Counted from the stretch's first letter, positions 34,697 to 44,435 are shown. The stretch is DNA of 64,000 nt from an uncultured Sphingomonadaceae bacterium (GCA_947258815.1 CAMYJW010000030.1:744001-808000), one strand, 5' to 3'. Numbers and translations are program-made. Notes: a model not told the origin generated them from the sequence alone.

Positions 34697-35635
34697 TCAG
34701 GCGGCGGCTTTTGCCGAAGAGACGCGCTCGTTCACAACATCGGTGAGATGGCCGAGCAGTATCGCTGCCTGTTCATTCCCGCCAAAGTCATGAGAATGCG
34801 CCACGAAAAGCGTTCGTGTCAGCGCCGGTTTGAGGGTGAGAAACGTGAAACGGTCCTGTTCGAACTCCAGCATGCAAGTCGATTGCGGCATGATAGTCAA
34901 GTGCTCATTCATACCCACGATTTCACGAATAAGCGGCACACTGTCCACCTGGATCGGCGCTTCGGCAGAAAGATCTTCCTCCGCCAGATACTTGTCGATC
35001 AGTTCGCGAAGGCCATGCGTCTGTGAAGGCAGAACCGTAACGTGCCGGACCATCTGTTTGCGCGTGATCGAACTGCGCGCGGCAAGTGGATGTCCATTGC
35101 CGACAACGCCCAGCATCGGCTCAACCAGAAGCTCCTGCGCATCGAACTTGACCGGATTGAGCACCTCCTGCACCAGTCCGAGGTCCACCTTCCCCGCTGC
35201 GAGCCGCTCATAAATCTCGCCGGTAAGCGCCTGAATCGCCACAAGTTCCGCGTCCGGCTGATCGCGGCGGAAGCGCCGGACCACTTCGGGCATGTACAGG
35301 CTCATCACCGTCGCCGGAGCGGCGATCCGCACAACGCCTGTCGGGCTGCGCTTCGCGACGCCGATTTCCGAAATCGTGTCTTCCATATCGCGCAGGATCA
35401 GTTCCGCGCGCCGATAGAGAATCTCGCCAAACCGCGTAAGCGTGACACCGCGACCGTTACGGTCAAGCAACTGGACGCCAAGCTCATCCTCAAGTTTCTG
35501 GATATAGCGGCTGATCATCGGCTGCGGCGCTTTCAACGCGGCCTCCGCGCGGCTGAAACTGCCATTCCTTGCAACGTGATAGAAATAGAGAAGACGTTTG
35601 GAATCGATCGTCGAGCGTTGCAGCGGTTCGGCCAT
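34697..35635 (-). CDS. LysR-family transcriptional regulator
   Basis: A 312-aa LysR protein. The N-terminal helix-turn-helix covers about residues 10-70 (LLYFYHVARNGSFSRAEAALKAPQPMISRYIQKLEDELGVQLLDRNGRGVTLT, read in parts) and the effector domain follows (VVRIAAPATVMSLYMPEVVRRF, VDLGLVQ). ATG 35635 (MAEPLQRS) has GAGG 4 bases before it. It lies at the end of the LuxE-LuxC-TonB-Rieske run and probably controls it, responding to a pathway intermediate. Confidence 0.92.
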   Translation of the reverse strand: MAEPLQRSTIDSKRLLYFYHVARNGSFSRAEAALKAPQPMISRYIQKLEDELGVQLLDRNGRGVTLTRFGEILYRRAELILRDMEDTISEIGVAKRSPTGVVRIAAPATVMSLYMPEVVRRFRRDQPDAELVAIQALTGEIYERLAAGKVDLGLVQEVLNPVKFDAQELLVEPMLGVVGNGHPLAARSSITRKQMVRHVTVLPSQTHGLRELIDKYLAEEDLSAEAPIQVDSVPLIREIVGMNEHLTIMPQSTCMLEFEQDRFTFLTLKPALTRTLFVAHSHDFGGNEQAAILLGHLTDVVNERVSSAKAAA

Positions 35636-35750
35636 CTTGCCTCGTTTCCTCCTCAGCGGTTTCGCCCCGGCCAGTCTGCCGAAAACCAAACCAAGCTGCG
35701 CATCGTTCGTGCGGCGGCGCCCTCGCCACCATAATCCTCATATGCCTCGC

Positions 35751-36239
35751 TCAGACAGGATAGACAACATAACGCGGCAAAACCGCCGTATCGAGAACAG
35801 CCCGGCGCGACAGGAAACGCCACTCATCGCGCTCCTGAATCAGGACATCTTCATACGTTCCGGTTGTCAACAACCGCGCCACTCCAGTCTCTTCAGCGGT
35901 TTCGAACACAGTGAAATGGGAAAGCACTTCAAGCCCTGACTGCGGATCGCCCGACAGATCGACGCGCTGGGCCAGATGGCGGGTCTGATAATCCTGGAAT
36001 GTGCCTTCCCAGATCTTCGTGACATATGTCACCCGGTCTTCGATCCGCGCGCGGTTATCATCCATCATCAGCGCGACGGGATAATCCGCATCGGCGTTTT
36101 CGCGGGTAACGCAGAAATAGGCGGCATCTTCTCTGGCGGAAAAAAGATCGGCCCATTCGCGCATGTTGCGCTGATCGAGCGCGCGCAGATATCTTGCGAG
36201 CAGGGCATCGACATCAGCGATAGTCAGAGGATCGATCAC
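35751..36239 (-). CDS. Ring-hydroxylating dioxygenase beta subunit
   Basis: A 162-aa NTF2-fold protein of the dioxygenase beta-subunit family (VDALLARYLRALDQRNMREWADLFSARED, RIEDRVTYVTKIW, then TGTYEDVLI near the end). Its ATG overlaps the alpha-subunit stop in ATGA, so the two are made together. Beta subunits help assemble the alpha3beta3 oxygenase and shape its pocket. Calling it a stand-alone SnoaL-like protein is less likely because of the context. Confidence 0.88.
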   Translation of the reverse strand: MIDPLTIADVDALLARYLRALDQRNMREWADLFSAREDAAYFCVTRENADADYPVALMMDDNRARIEDRVTYVTKIWEGTFQDYQTRHLAQRVDLSGDPQSGLEVLSHFTVFETAEETGVARLLTTGTYEDVLIQERDEWRFLSRRAVLDTAVLPRYVVYPV

Positions 36240-37405
36240 ACCGCCTCCCGCTCGAAACCCATCAGATCGCGATAGTATTCCCAGTGCACCAGAGCATGCG
36301 TCTCATCATTGAAACGATAATCGTCCTGCAACGCACCTGTATCCTTGACGCCTTTCTGAAACACGACATTGCCCGGCATATGAGAGCCGATCTGGGAACG
36401 ATGAAAGATCGAGGCATCTTCCATGGAGATGAAACCCGTCGGCCCAAGCAGGTTTGAGCTTTGCCGGATGCGATGTTTCACCACTTCGGGGGGATCGTCC
36501 TGATGTGCGAAATAGGCATAATGCACTTCAACCCCATCCACGCCGGTTGGTGTGGTGAAACGCAGGTTGAGCACATCGAGATGCTTGGTCAGGATGAATG
36601 TCGGGTACATGATCACCGCGCACGATCCGGGGTTTCCCGGCGTTTCAACGCCGATGATCGACATATCCTTTATCAGGCCGGAATCAGGCGGGAGCACAAG
36701 ATCGGTTTCCAGCGCAACATGGCCGCGCCGCGTGCAGGTCTTCATCCACCCGTTGTTGGCCTGCCAGTTCAGCAGGTTCAGGGCCTTGTGCAGCAGCGGC
36801 CCGTGAAACAGATCGTTATCGCCATAGATCTTCCAGTTCACCGCATAGCGGACCTTCTGATACCCCAGCAGAACCAGCCGTCCATCACCGCCCAGCGATC
36901 GTTGAATGGTTGGCATGGTTTCGCCCAGAAAATCTTCAAGCGGCTCGGTATCATCTTGAAACGTAACGAAGATGATCCCCATGAACGTATCGTGGCGAAC
37001 CGCTTCAAGCGGATAGTCCTTGCGATCGAAGCCCGGCTCGAACTCTTCCTGCGATGGGCAGCCGATCAACCGCCCGTCGTTGGCGAAGCTCCAGCGATGA
37101 TAGGGGCAGGAAAACCGCTTCGCGTTGCCCTTGCGCGCCGTTTCCACCTGATTGCCGCGATGGGGGCAGGAATTAAGGAAAACACGAACCTTGCCATCGC
37201 TGCCTCGTGCCACAAGCAGCGGCGTGCCAGCGTGCGTGTAGGTTTTGAAATCGCCCGGTTCGGGAATCTCGGCATCATGCGCCACGGCATGCCATTCCCG
37301 CCCGAAGAATATCCGCTCACGCTCGCGTTCGTACAACTCGTCGCTGGTGAAGGCCCATTTGGGAACCTCGTTAAACCTGGCGGGCCACGTCAAATCCTGT
37401 TTCAT
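36236..37405 (-). CDS. Rieske ring-hydroxylating oxygenase alpha subunit
   Basis: A 389-aa alpha subunit. Rieske ligands CPHRGN and CPYHRW are near residues 84-107. The mononuclear iron motif is DNDLFHGPLLH (His-x4-His, about residue 208). It overlaps its beta subunit gene by 4 bases and follows a TonB receptor by 81 bases in the same direction. Ferredoxin and reductase genes are absent from the neighbourhood. The substrate is unknown; the adjacent LuxC/LuxE genes suggest a carboxylated or aldehyde intermediate in the same route. Confidence 0.93.
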   Translation of the reverse strand: MKQDLTWPARFNEVPKWAFTSDELYERERERIFFGREWHAVAHDAEIPEPGDFKTYTHAGTPLLVARGSDGKVRVFLNSCPHRGNQVETARKGNAKRFSCPYHRWSFANDGRLIGCPSQEEFEPGFDRKDYPLEAVRHDTFMGIIFVTFQDDTEPLEDFLGETMPTIQRSLGGDGRLVLLGYQKVRYAVNWKIYGDNDLFHGPLLHKALNLLNWQANNGWMKTCTRRGHVALETDLVLPPDSGLIKDMSIIGVETPGNPGSCAVIMYPTFILTKHLDVLNLRFTTPTGVDGVEVHYAYFAHQDDPPEVVKHRIRQSSNLLGPTGFISMEDASIFHRSQIGSHMPGNVVFQKGVKDTGALQDDYRFNDETHALVHWEYYRDLMGFEREAV

Positions 37406-37486
37406 GCGATCCTTCCGTCCAGAATATGGGCTGCGTTGCGGGCCAGCGCCAACGCCGGAACCGGCGCGAACACTGACCCGTAACGC

Positions 37487-39763
37487 TCAGAATTTGTAGG
37501 CAAGTTCCACACCGAACTCACGCGGCGGACTGCCGAATCCGACAACGCCGAAGTTGCCGGGCGCCGCGCCGAAGGAGAACACCGCCGTCTGGCCGGACCA
37601 GTACTTGTTGGCGAGATTCTTGCCATAAAAGCTGACCGTGACATCGTCGGTCTTCACCGCCAGCGACGCATCAAGCAGGCCAAACCCGTTGATCGGCGCG
37701 GCATTGAGCGTGTCGGCAAAATAGTCGCCGCGATAGGTGTAGGCGACACGGCCGGTCAGATCGGGATAAGCGCCGAACATTTGCGGCAGACCCACGGTAT
37801 ATTGCGCCTCGCCAAACGCAGTCCACTTGGGCAGTTGTTCGAACTTCAGGTTCCTTGCGTCTTCGGGCGAAACGCCTGCCAGTCCGACAAATTCCTTGAA
37901 CTTGGCATCAATGTAACTGACGTTGCCGCTCAGGACGAGCCCTTCCACCGGGTTGAGCATCGCTTCCACTTCAACGCCTTTCAGCGTCGCGCTTGCCGCA
38001 TTGGAAAGCGTCTGGATGGCATTCACCAGAACGGTGCGCTGGATGTCGTTATATTTGGACGAGAAGCCCGCGATGTTCAGACGCGCGCGGTTATCAAGAA
38101 ATGTTGTCTTGAAACCCAGTTCCCACTGTTCGATCGTTTCGGGATCGGCAGGCCCGATCGCATCCGCGCTTGATGCGCGGGCATTGAACGCCCCGCTGCG
38201 ATAGCCTTTGGTGAAGCTGCCGTAGATCGTCGTATCGGGCGTCGCTTCATACGTGATCGCGAATTTGGGGGAATAGTTGTCCCAGCTTTTCTTGCCGCCG
38301 ATCGACGTGGTCGAACAGGTGTCAAAACCAATACCCACGCCGCACAGGCCCAGCGGGATCATCGAGAAATTCTTCTTGTCCTTGGTGTAGCGCCCGCCGT
38401 GATTCAACGTCAGGTTCGGTATCGGACGATAATTCACGTTATAGAACAGTGCCTTGCTGGTGCCCTTCTGATTGGCGCTGCCCTGTAGCGAAAGGATGGT
38501 GTTGGTATCGCTGGATGTGACCAGCGCGGTGCTCATCACCCGGCGTTCCCGGCTGGAGAACTCCAGATCGCTGTAAAATGCGCCGATCACGAAATCGAAT
38601 ACGTCCGAAAAGCTTGATGCAAACCGGATTTCCTGACTGAACTGGTCGCTGTCATCAAGCTGGCCGTCTTTCGGGAAATGGAACACCAGAAACGGCACCC
38701 CGTCGACATCGCCTTCCAGATTGTATTTCACCTTGCGATACCCGGTGACCGACGTGACCACGCCCACGCCAAGATCCAGTTCCGCCTCGACGATGCCGCG
38801 CCAGTTTTCCAGCGTATTCTTTGAATAGCCATCGTGGTTGATGATGTCGCCGCCTTCGGGCGGAGTATATCCCCAAAGCTCCTGCAAATTGGGCACATCG
38901 TTAAGTATGCGCGATGCCGCGCCGCCACCGCGATTGCGATAATAGTCGCCAAGCAGCGTGAGCTTGAAATTGTCGGTTGGCTTAAGTGTGATCGTCGGCC
39001 GGATGGCAATGCTGGATTCACGCGTTTCGCGCTTTGTCAGCGAGGTATCGGTGCCGCCGGGATTGAACGGTGCGGGAACGAATGTGCCGCGATTCTCGTC
39101 GTTATACAGGCCCTTGCTGCGCTTGCGGCTGACCGAGATCTTGCCGAGGATCTTGTCTCCGGCAAGCGGGCCGGAAAGCAGGCCATACATATCGACCCGC
39201 CCGCCATTGCCAACGCGCAGGCGCACCTCGCCCTTGAAGTCCTCGGTCGGTCGGCGCGAGACGATGTTGACCGCGCCGCCGGGCGAATTGCGACCGTTGA
39301 GAATACCTTGCGGCCCGCGCAAAACTTCAACCCGTTCGGCATCTTCAAGCGGCAGGATGGTGCCGATGATGTATTCCTGCGGCATGCCGTCGATCGTAAT
39401 GCCGACCGTCGGCTCCAGCGAACGCACCGATCCGACAAGGCCAACACCGCGGATGAAGAAGTTCGCATATCCGGGCACACCGCCCGGATCGTTGAACTGC
39501 ACACCCGGCACCCGGTTCAACTCGGTCAGGTTGGCGACATGGCTCGATTTCAGCGTATCTTCGTTAAAGGCGGAAATCGCGGCGGGAACATCCTGCACGT
39601 TTTCCGCTTCGGCCCCCTTGTTCGCGGTGACAACGATGTCCTGAATTGCGCTGCCTCTTGCCCCGCTCGTTTCGGAATCGGCGCTTTGCGCATATGCCAG
39701 CGTCGGGAAAGCCACGGCTGACAACAAGGCAAATTTCACGCCCGCTCTGAAATTGCGTTCCAT
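37487..39763 (-). CDS. TonB-dependent outer-membrane receptor
   Basis: A 758-aa TonB-dependent receptor. ATG at 39763 is preferred (GGGAGA 6 bases upstream; then MERNFRAGVKFALLSAVAF... ending AYAQS as signal peptide). It has IQDIVVTANKG as TonB-box-like segment, plug motif VEVLRGPQGILNGRNSPGGAVNIV near residue 125, and ends VELAYKF. It sits between the LuxC-like gene (35 bases upstream) and the Rieske alpha gene, so it is probably the importer of that pathway's substrate. Confidence 0.93.
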   Translation of the reverse strand: MERNFRAGVKFALLSAVAFPTLAYAQSADSETSGARGSAIQDIVVTANKGAEAENVQDVPAAISAFNEDTLKSSHVANLTELNRVPGVQFNDPGGVPGYANFFIRGVGLVGSVRSLEPTVGITIDGMPQEYIIGTILPLEDAERVEVLRGPQGILNGRNSPGGAVNIVSRRPTEDFKGEVRLRVGNGGRVDMYGLLSGPLAGDKILGKISVSRKRSKGLYNDENRGTFVPAPFNPGGTDTSLTKRETRESSIAIRPTITLKPTDNFKLTLLGDYYRNRGGGAASRILNDVPNLQELWGYTPPEGGDIINHDGYSKNTLENWRGIVEAELDLGVGVVTSVTGYRKVKYNLEGDVDGVPFLVFHFPKDGQLDDSDQFSQEIRFASSFSDVFDFVIGAFYSDLEFSSRERRVMSTALVTSSDTNTILSLQGSANQKGTSKALFYNVNYRPIPNLTLNHGGRYTKDKKNFSMIPLGLCGVGIGFDTCSTTSIGGKKSWDNYSPKFAITYEATPDTTIYGSFTKGYRSGAFNARASSADAIGPADPETIEQWELGFKTTFLDNRARLNIAGFSSKYNDIQRTVLVNAIQTLSNAASATLKGVEVEAMLNPVEGLVLSGNVSYIDAKFKEFVGLAGVSPEDARNLKFEQLPKWTAFGEAQYTVGLPQMFGAYPDLTGRVAYTYRGDYFADTLNAAPINGFGLLDASLAVKTDDVTVSFYGKNLANKYWSGQTAVFSFGAAPGNFGVVGFGSPPREFGVELAYKF

Positions 39764-39798
39764 CTTCATTCTCCCATTATTTTTTGATATTGAATGAC

Positions 39799-41202
39799 TT
39801 ACCATTCACCGCCTTCATCGTTCACCCAACGCATGAACCGCAGCAGCGGATAGAATCCATCGTGAGGAAGGCCGCGCTCTACGCCGCCCGCATTGCCGAT
39901 ATCGACAACCCGCTGGACGCCGGCGCATGCCAGCGCATCGCGCAGCTGGGCCTTGCGTTCGGGCGGATAGACCCCAACGGTCTGGGTCGCGAGATTGACC
40001 CATTGCAGCGCGTCCGAAAGCGCATCGACGGCCACAACGTTGACCACCCTGCCATCGGGATGAAAATCAACCGGCTCGTCCGATCGCACAACCACGCCGG
40101 AGCCTTTGTAATCGCCCCAGACGCGGTAAAAATCGTCCATCCCGCGCAGGCCTTCGATTTCTTCGCGCAAGTCGCGCGCCAGCGGCCGGCCTTCTGCGGT
40201 GCAGAACGTGCGTTCCTGCCCCATTTTCCGGTGTAACAGTTCGCAGAACCGATCGACCTGCTCCACCGTCCCCTCAACGAACTGAAAGCGACTTGAGGCA
40301 CAGGCCTGTTGCTCGATCAGCGTCGCATCGGTGGCCGCGCGATCGGCGACCGCTTCCAGCGCGGTATCGGAATTGAATGCTTCGCGCCCAATGAACGAAA
40401 TTGAGGTTTTGGGATCGAAGGCGACCAGTTCGAAGCCAGGCCCGATATAGTTCTTGGCGGATCGCAGCGTGGATTCGCCGCCCCAGGCCGCAATTTTATC
40501 GAAGAACTGGGGACGGAACAGCATCGATTCCACATCCGCGTCGCCCCCGCGCCAGTATGCCGCGGAGAAAGACCGCGCGACCGGGTGGCCCGGCCCGACA
40601 GCGGATATCGCCCGCAGCAGCATCGTTGCGGTGTAGAGATCGTTGGACGGCAGCTTCAGCAGATGAACGCCTTTTGTCAGCGCGCTCCAGGCGATCGTCA
40701 ACGCGGCGGCAAGCGGCGCATTGCCAGCGATGATATGCACAATGCGAGGCGGATAGGCGCGCACCCGGTGGCGACGACCGGACGGCGGCGTGGGCATTTC
40801 GCGCCAGCCATCGAGAATATCGGCCCCGCCCAGTTCTTGTTGCACCTGATATTCAAGCTGGGCCCGGTCAAACTGTTGCGGCAGCAGTGCGAAGCTGCGC
40901 TCCAGCACCGGGCGCGGCAACGGGCTGGTCGCCGATGCTTTTTCAAGTGCATCCGCCACAAGTCCATCGGGGTCTTTCTCGATCCAGCGCCCGGCTTCAA
41001 CCAGCAGATCCATGATTTCAGCCAATGGCGTCTCGAATGCCGGCCCCGGCTCCGCACGGTTCCACACCAGATCGTTAAGCTTCAGTTCCGGCGTGGCGAA
41101 CCGGGCGTGGTCAGGGCCGTAAAGCTGCGCCCCGCCTTCCAGAAACTCGCCCTTGATGACATGGCCGACGCGGGCGACGTTTTCGCCGATAACGTCGTTC
41201 AC
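39799..41202 (-). CDS. LuxC-like acyl-CoA/acyl-protein reductase
   Basis: A 467-aa NADPH-dependent acyl reductase of the LuxC (DUF1487-like aldehyde-dehydrogenase) family, reducing an acyl thioester to the aldehyde. Visible are RIVHIIAGNAPLAAALTIAWSALTKGVHLLKLPSND near residues 150-185, the candidate catalytic cysteine in IEQQACASSRFQF near 305 and VGVYPPERKAQLRDALA near the end. The start is GTG at 41202, overlapping the LuxE stop (GTGA), with GGGGGG 8 bases upstream. With LuxE it forms a carboxylic-acid reductase pair, without luciferase genes adjacent. Confidence 0.88.
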   Translation of the reverse strand: MNDVIGENVARVGHVIKGEFLEGGAQLYGPDHARFATPELKLNDLVWNRAEPGPAFETPLAEIMDLLVEAGRWIEKDPDGLVADALEKASATSPLPRPVLERSFALLPQQFDRAQLEYQVQQELGGADILDGWREMPTPPSGRRHRVRAYPPRIVHIIAGNAPLAAALTIAWSALTKGVHLLKLPSNDLYTATMLLRAISAVGPGHPVARSFSAAYWRGGDADVESMLFRPQFFDKIAAWGGESTLRSAKNYIGPGFELVAFDPKTSISFIGREAFNSDTALEAVADRAATDATLIEQQACASSRFQFVEGTVEQVDRFCELLHRKMGQERTFCTAEGRPLARDLREEIEGLRGMDDFYRVWGDYKGSGVVVRSDEPVDFHPDGRVVNVVAVDALSDALQWVNLATQTVGVYPPERKAQLRDALACAGVQRVVDIGNAGGVERGLPHDGFYPLLRFMRWVNDEGGEW

Positions 41203-42626
41203 GCCGAAAGCCCCCCGCGCACATAGGCGTCGATCGTTCCGGCACATCCGATATGATCTTCCTCGCCCGGCTGGGCATAGCGCGCAACCGTATCCAGAAT
41301 GACCGGCCCAGCGCGCCCACAGGCACATTTCTCCGAGATATCCAGCGTCGCCTTGTCGCCCGTGATCAGGCCACCCCAGCGACCTTCATAAAGCAGATCG
41401 AGAAAGCCGACCCGACCCGTCAGCTTGTTGTCGACCGCGTCCGCCTCGGTCAGAAGGCGATCACCGTCCGCATCCAGAATCATCAGGATCAGCGCCGGAG
41501 GAACATGATAACATCGCGCTTCGCAGCGCGGCATCAGTTGCGTCATCTCGGTCATCCCGTAGGTTCCGATCTGGATGACATCGCCGTAAAATTCGGTGAT
41601 CAGTTCCCGATAGTTTTCAGGCAGGTTAAGGCCCTTGATCCCGCCACCGGGGAAAAGCACCGTGTCCGGGTGAAAATCGCCATCGGGTATGCCGCGTTCC
41701 CTGGCCCTGTCGCGAACCATGAAGTGCTGCGCCCACAGCCCATAGATGAACAACGGCTCGTGCCGAAGATCGAGCAGCTTGTCGATCAGCGCTTCAATCT
41801 CTGCAGCGCCCGCTGCGGTCTTTTCCGCCTGCGCTGTTTCAAATTCGGTTATTTCCTCGGGCGTCGCCGTGCCAGACGCAATCCGGGTGCGCATGGCTGC
41901 GGTCCGGCTGACTTCAGAAATCAGCAGCGGATTGTTGTCGAGCGCGTTTGTTTCGCCGGGCCTGCCCCAGTTTTCCTCATTGCTGATGCCCATTTCCACC
42001 GCGCTGTTGCGCCCGAACATCGGACCGAACCAGAACACGGGCCGGCCTGCGCTGGGCGTGGTAAATGGCCAGGCCTGGGTGTGCCGCAGATGTTTGGTTT
42101 TCCGGGCACGGTCTTCCATGGTCTGCGTCAGGAAAGAGACTTTGCCGCTGCTGCCACTGGTGGAAAGCACAGCGTGGCCCGCATCCCACAGGCGCTGCAG
42201 CCAGTCATCGACGTCTTTCACATCGGTCGTATCGACATTTGAGAGGTCCGAAACCGAAAGGCTTTGCAACCATTGCACCATCGCATCCCAGCGACCTTTG
42301 TTGAACAGCTGCTGCGGATAGGATTTGTAAACGGTGTGCGCGAAAAGCAGAGGCACCAGATCCTCGAACGACTTGATCTCGTCGATTCCCGCATCTTCTG
42401 CACGCCGGGCCAGTAGCGGAATCTGATCGCGCCGCGTCGCGAAAAGTTCGCGTGCCGCTTCGAGCCGCAACGCATCAAGCTCCGCCTTCGGGGTGTTGAA
42501 AGCCTTGTCCGGCTCATAGGCCATTTCGACGAGAGTATTGCGCGGTTCCGGCAACGGCTTTGCGTTCGCCGCCACGTCTGCCTGCGTGCGACGGTCTGCT
42601 ACGCCGCCTTGTGCATGAGTATCCAT
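41199..42626 (-). CDS. LuxE-like acyl-protein synthetase / acyl-adenylating enzyme
   Basis: A 475-aa adenylating enzyme of the LuxE family, longer than typical LuxE (~370 aa), with an N-terminal ~80-residue addition. It shows STSGSSGKVSFL (phosphate-binding loop) near residue 158, IYGLWAQHFM, FPGGGIKGLN, and GTYGMTEMTQLMPRC near 355 followed by CACGRAGPV near the end. It activates a carboxylic acid as an acyl-AMP and passes it to LuxC. First gene of the operon running to the LysR gene and divergent from TauD. Confidence 0.88.
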   Translation of the reverse strand: MDTHAQGGVADRRTQADVAANAKPLPEPRNTLVEMAYEPDKAFNTPKAELDALRLEAARELFATRRDQIPLLARRAEDAGIDEIKSFEDLVPLLFAHTVYKSYPQQLFNKGRWDAMVQWLQSLSVSDLSNVDTTDVKDVDDWLQRLWDAGHAVLSTSGSSGKVSFLTQTMEDRARKTKHLRHTQAWPFTTPSAGRPVFWFGPMFGRNSAVEMGISNEENWGRPGETNALDNNPLLISEVSRTAAMRTRIASGTATPEEITEFETAQAEKTAAGAAEIEALIDKLLDLRHEPLFIYGLWAQHFMVRDRARERGIPDGDFHPDTVLFPGGGIKGLNLPENYRELITEFYGDVIQIGTYGMTEMTQLMPRCEARCYHVPPALILMILDADGDRLLTEADAVDNKLTGRVGFLDLLYEGRWGGLITGDKATLDISEKCACGRAGPVILDTVARYAQPGEEDHIGCAGTIDAYVRGGLSA

Positions 42627-42662
42627 TCTCCACTCCCCCAGATCTCATCATTCAAAATATGA

Positions 42663-42706
42663 ATATCAGATATACATTGATGGAATGCCCCGCGAGTCGA
42701 CGGGGC
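42663..42706. promoter_or_regulatory. Symmetric motifs between divergent LuxE-like and TauD-like genes
   Basis: The 128-base divergent region contains ATATCAGATAT, a perfect odd palindrome at 42663-42673, and an inverted repeat GCCCCG (42687-42692)/CGGGGC (42701-42706) with an 8-base loop. The first may be an operator; the second may be a hairpin in the TauD leader. The cognate factor is unknown. Confidence 0.35.
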
Positions 42707-42754
42707 GCTGATCCATCGAACACGATAATTAACGCGATGACGGGGAGAGAGTGA

Positions 42755-43630
42755 ATGTCAGTGACAACACAAAGTCAGATAAGCGCGCCGGAAACCCGCT
42801 TCAAAACCCAGCCGCTCACACCTGCGCTCGGCGTTGTGGTCGAGGATTTCGAATTTACCGAGCAGCCTGACCCAAACGACATACGCGACCTGCAGGCGCT
42901 GGCAGACCATCATCTTTTGTTGTTGTTTCGTGACCAGAGCATAAGCGAAACCGCGCAAGTTGCGGTCAGCGAAGCGCTTGGCACGTTGATTCCGCCTGTT
43001 GAACCGGCTTTCACGTCGACGACAAATCCCTGGATCCTCCGGCTGGGCAATGTCGGCATGGACGGACAAACGCTTGAGCCTGACAGCCCGGCCACGCAAT
43101 TCACTTATGCCCCTGAGCGCTGGCATAGCGACGGTTCCTACAAGCCGGTGCCCAACTACCTCACCATCCTGCACGGTCTGGAACTGCCGCCCGAAGGCGG
43201 GCAGACGTGGTTCTCATCAATGGTCGCCGCATTCGAGGCGCTGCCCGAAGAGACCAGAGAACGCATCGGCAGTCTGAGCATGGAACACCCTTATCCCAAC
43301 AGCGGCAAGACGGTCGCCGGATGGACTGGCCGGGAACTGGAAGTGCAGAAGCATCCGATGGTGCGCAATCTTCCGGGCGGCCAGAAGGCGCTGTTCCTCT
43401 CTCCATTTGGCGGTAAGGTTGACGGTATGTCGCAGGAAGAAAGCGACAAGTTTGTTGGCGAGCTCTACGATTTCGCGACAAGCGGCCCGTTTTCCTATCA
43501 CCACAGCTGGACTTTGGGCGACACGCTGATCTGGAACAATCGCGGAGTCATTCACACCGCGCGCCCATGGGATCGCGTGCGCCATCGTCGGCTGCTGCAG
43601 CGCACCGAGCTTGCGGATTCCCATAACTGA
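42755..43630 (+). CDS. TauD/TfdA-family alpha-ketoglutarate dioxygenase
   Basis: A 291-aa Fe(II)/2-oxoglutarate oxygenase. The facial triad is visible as WHSDGSY (His-x-Asp, about residue 128-133) and HTARPWD (distal His, about 266), with the 2-oxoglutarate-binding arginine in RRLLQRT. ATG 42755 follows GGGGAGAGAG. It is transcribed away from the LuxE operon. Family members hydroxylate or cleave ethers, sulfonates and acids; a hydroxylation or dealkylation step is likely here. Confidence 0.93.
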   Translation: MSVTTQSQISAPETRFKTQPLTPALGVVVEDFEFTEQPDPNDIRDLQALADHHLLLLFRDQSISETAQVAVSEALGTLIPPVEPAFTSTTNPWILRLGNVGMDGQTLEPDSPATQFTYAPERWHSDGSYKPVPNYLTILHGLELPPEGGQTWFSSMVAAFEALPEETRERIGSLSMEHPYPNSGKTVAGWTGRELEVQKHPMVRNLPGGQKALFLSPFGGKVDGMSQEESDKFVGELYDFATSGPFSYHHSWTLGDTLIWNNRGVIHTARPWDRVRHRRLLQRTELADSHN

Positions 43631-43682
43631 GGGTGTGATTCAGGCCTGATTTGCCAGGCGCCCAGAACCCGGCGGAGCATGA

Positions 43683-44435
43683 TCAGGTCGGGCGCCAGAT
43701 ATCGGCGCTTTCGATACCGGGCGTAATGCCGTCATGGCTCAACAAATGATCCCATGCGCCGTCCAGCGCATGCGCCAGCGCCTGCGCCTTCATCCCAAGT
43801 CCGCTGAAGATGTGATGCACAAGATCGTCGGCATACGTGCGCGGGGCCGGCGGTGTCAGGATCATTCGCCGGCGCGCCTCGATACTGGCGCCGATCAGCA
43901 GATCGACCGCGGCATCGACATTGCGAAACTGCATCGCCCCCTCTTTACGGGCATCGAGCAGGCAATCGCGCACCATGATATCGAATGCCGAGTTACGCTC
44001 AAAGTAGCTCAGAAAATCAACGCGTCCGGTGAACGCACCCCAGCGCGGCTCATGCCAGCTGCGCACCAGCACGACCAGCAATCCGCCCATTGCCCGTGTC
44101 GCCGGGTTCCCGACCGGGCCGTAAATTGTCTGAAACGTGCCGATCATTTCGGTGGTCAGGCGCTCACCCAAAGCCTGAACCGCCGCATCAAAAGATGGGA
44201 AATACTTGTAGAACGTGCCGCGCGCGACACCGGCCGCGCGCAGAACATCGTCTATCACCAGCCCTTCGCTGTTGTCGCCCGGTCTGTAGAGATCGAGCAA
44301 CGCCTCAAGCAAGCGCGTGCGCATCCGCTCGCGCCGTTCCGCTGCAACACGGGTGCGAAAGTCCTGCGAACCGGAAGGTGGCGCAACATCGGGAGAACGT
44401 TGCGATGTTGTGGAATCGTCCAGGTCGGGCCTCAC
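43683..44435 (-). CDS. TetR-family transcriptional regulator
   Basis: A 250-aa TetR protein. The helix-turn-helix is at about residues 53-75 (VIDDVLRAAGVARGTFYKYFPSFDAAVQAL read in parts). GTG at 44435 was chosen because it overlaps the stop of the upstream SnoaL-like gene in GTGA; an ATG 37 codons further in is possible. The ~30 residues before the DNA-binding domain look disordered. As the last gene of the flavin monooxygenase unit it may control that unit through the palindrome at 46101-46114. Confidence 0.88.
   Translation of the reverse strand: MRPDLDDSTTSQRSPDVAPPSGSQDFRTRVAAERRERMRTRLLEALLDLYRPGDNSEGLVIDDVLRAAGVARGTFYKYFPSFDAAVQALGERLTTEMIGTFQTIYGPVGNPATRAMGGLLVVLVRSWHEPRWGAFTGRVDFLSYFERNSAFDIMVRDCLLDARKEGAMQFRNVDAAVDLLIGASIEARRRMILTPPAPRTYADDLVHHIFSGLGMKAQALAHALDGAWDHLLSHDGITPGIESADIWRPT

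Noticed and set aside
39799..42626. Reading the LuxC/LuxE pair as a bioluminescence system
   Set aside because: No luxA/luxB pair is adjacent, and the two luciferase-fold proteins in the window resemble catabolic LLM enzymes in separate operons.
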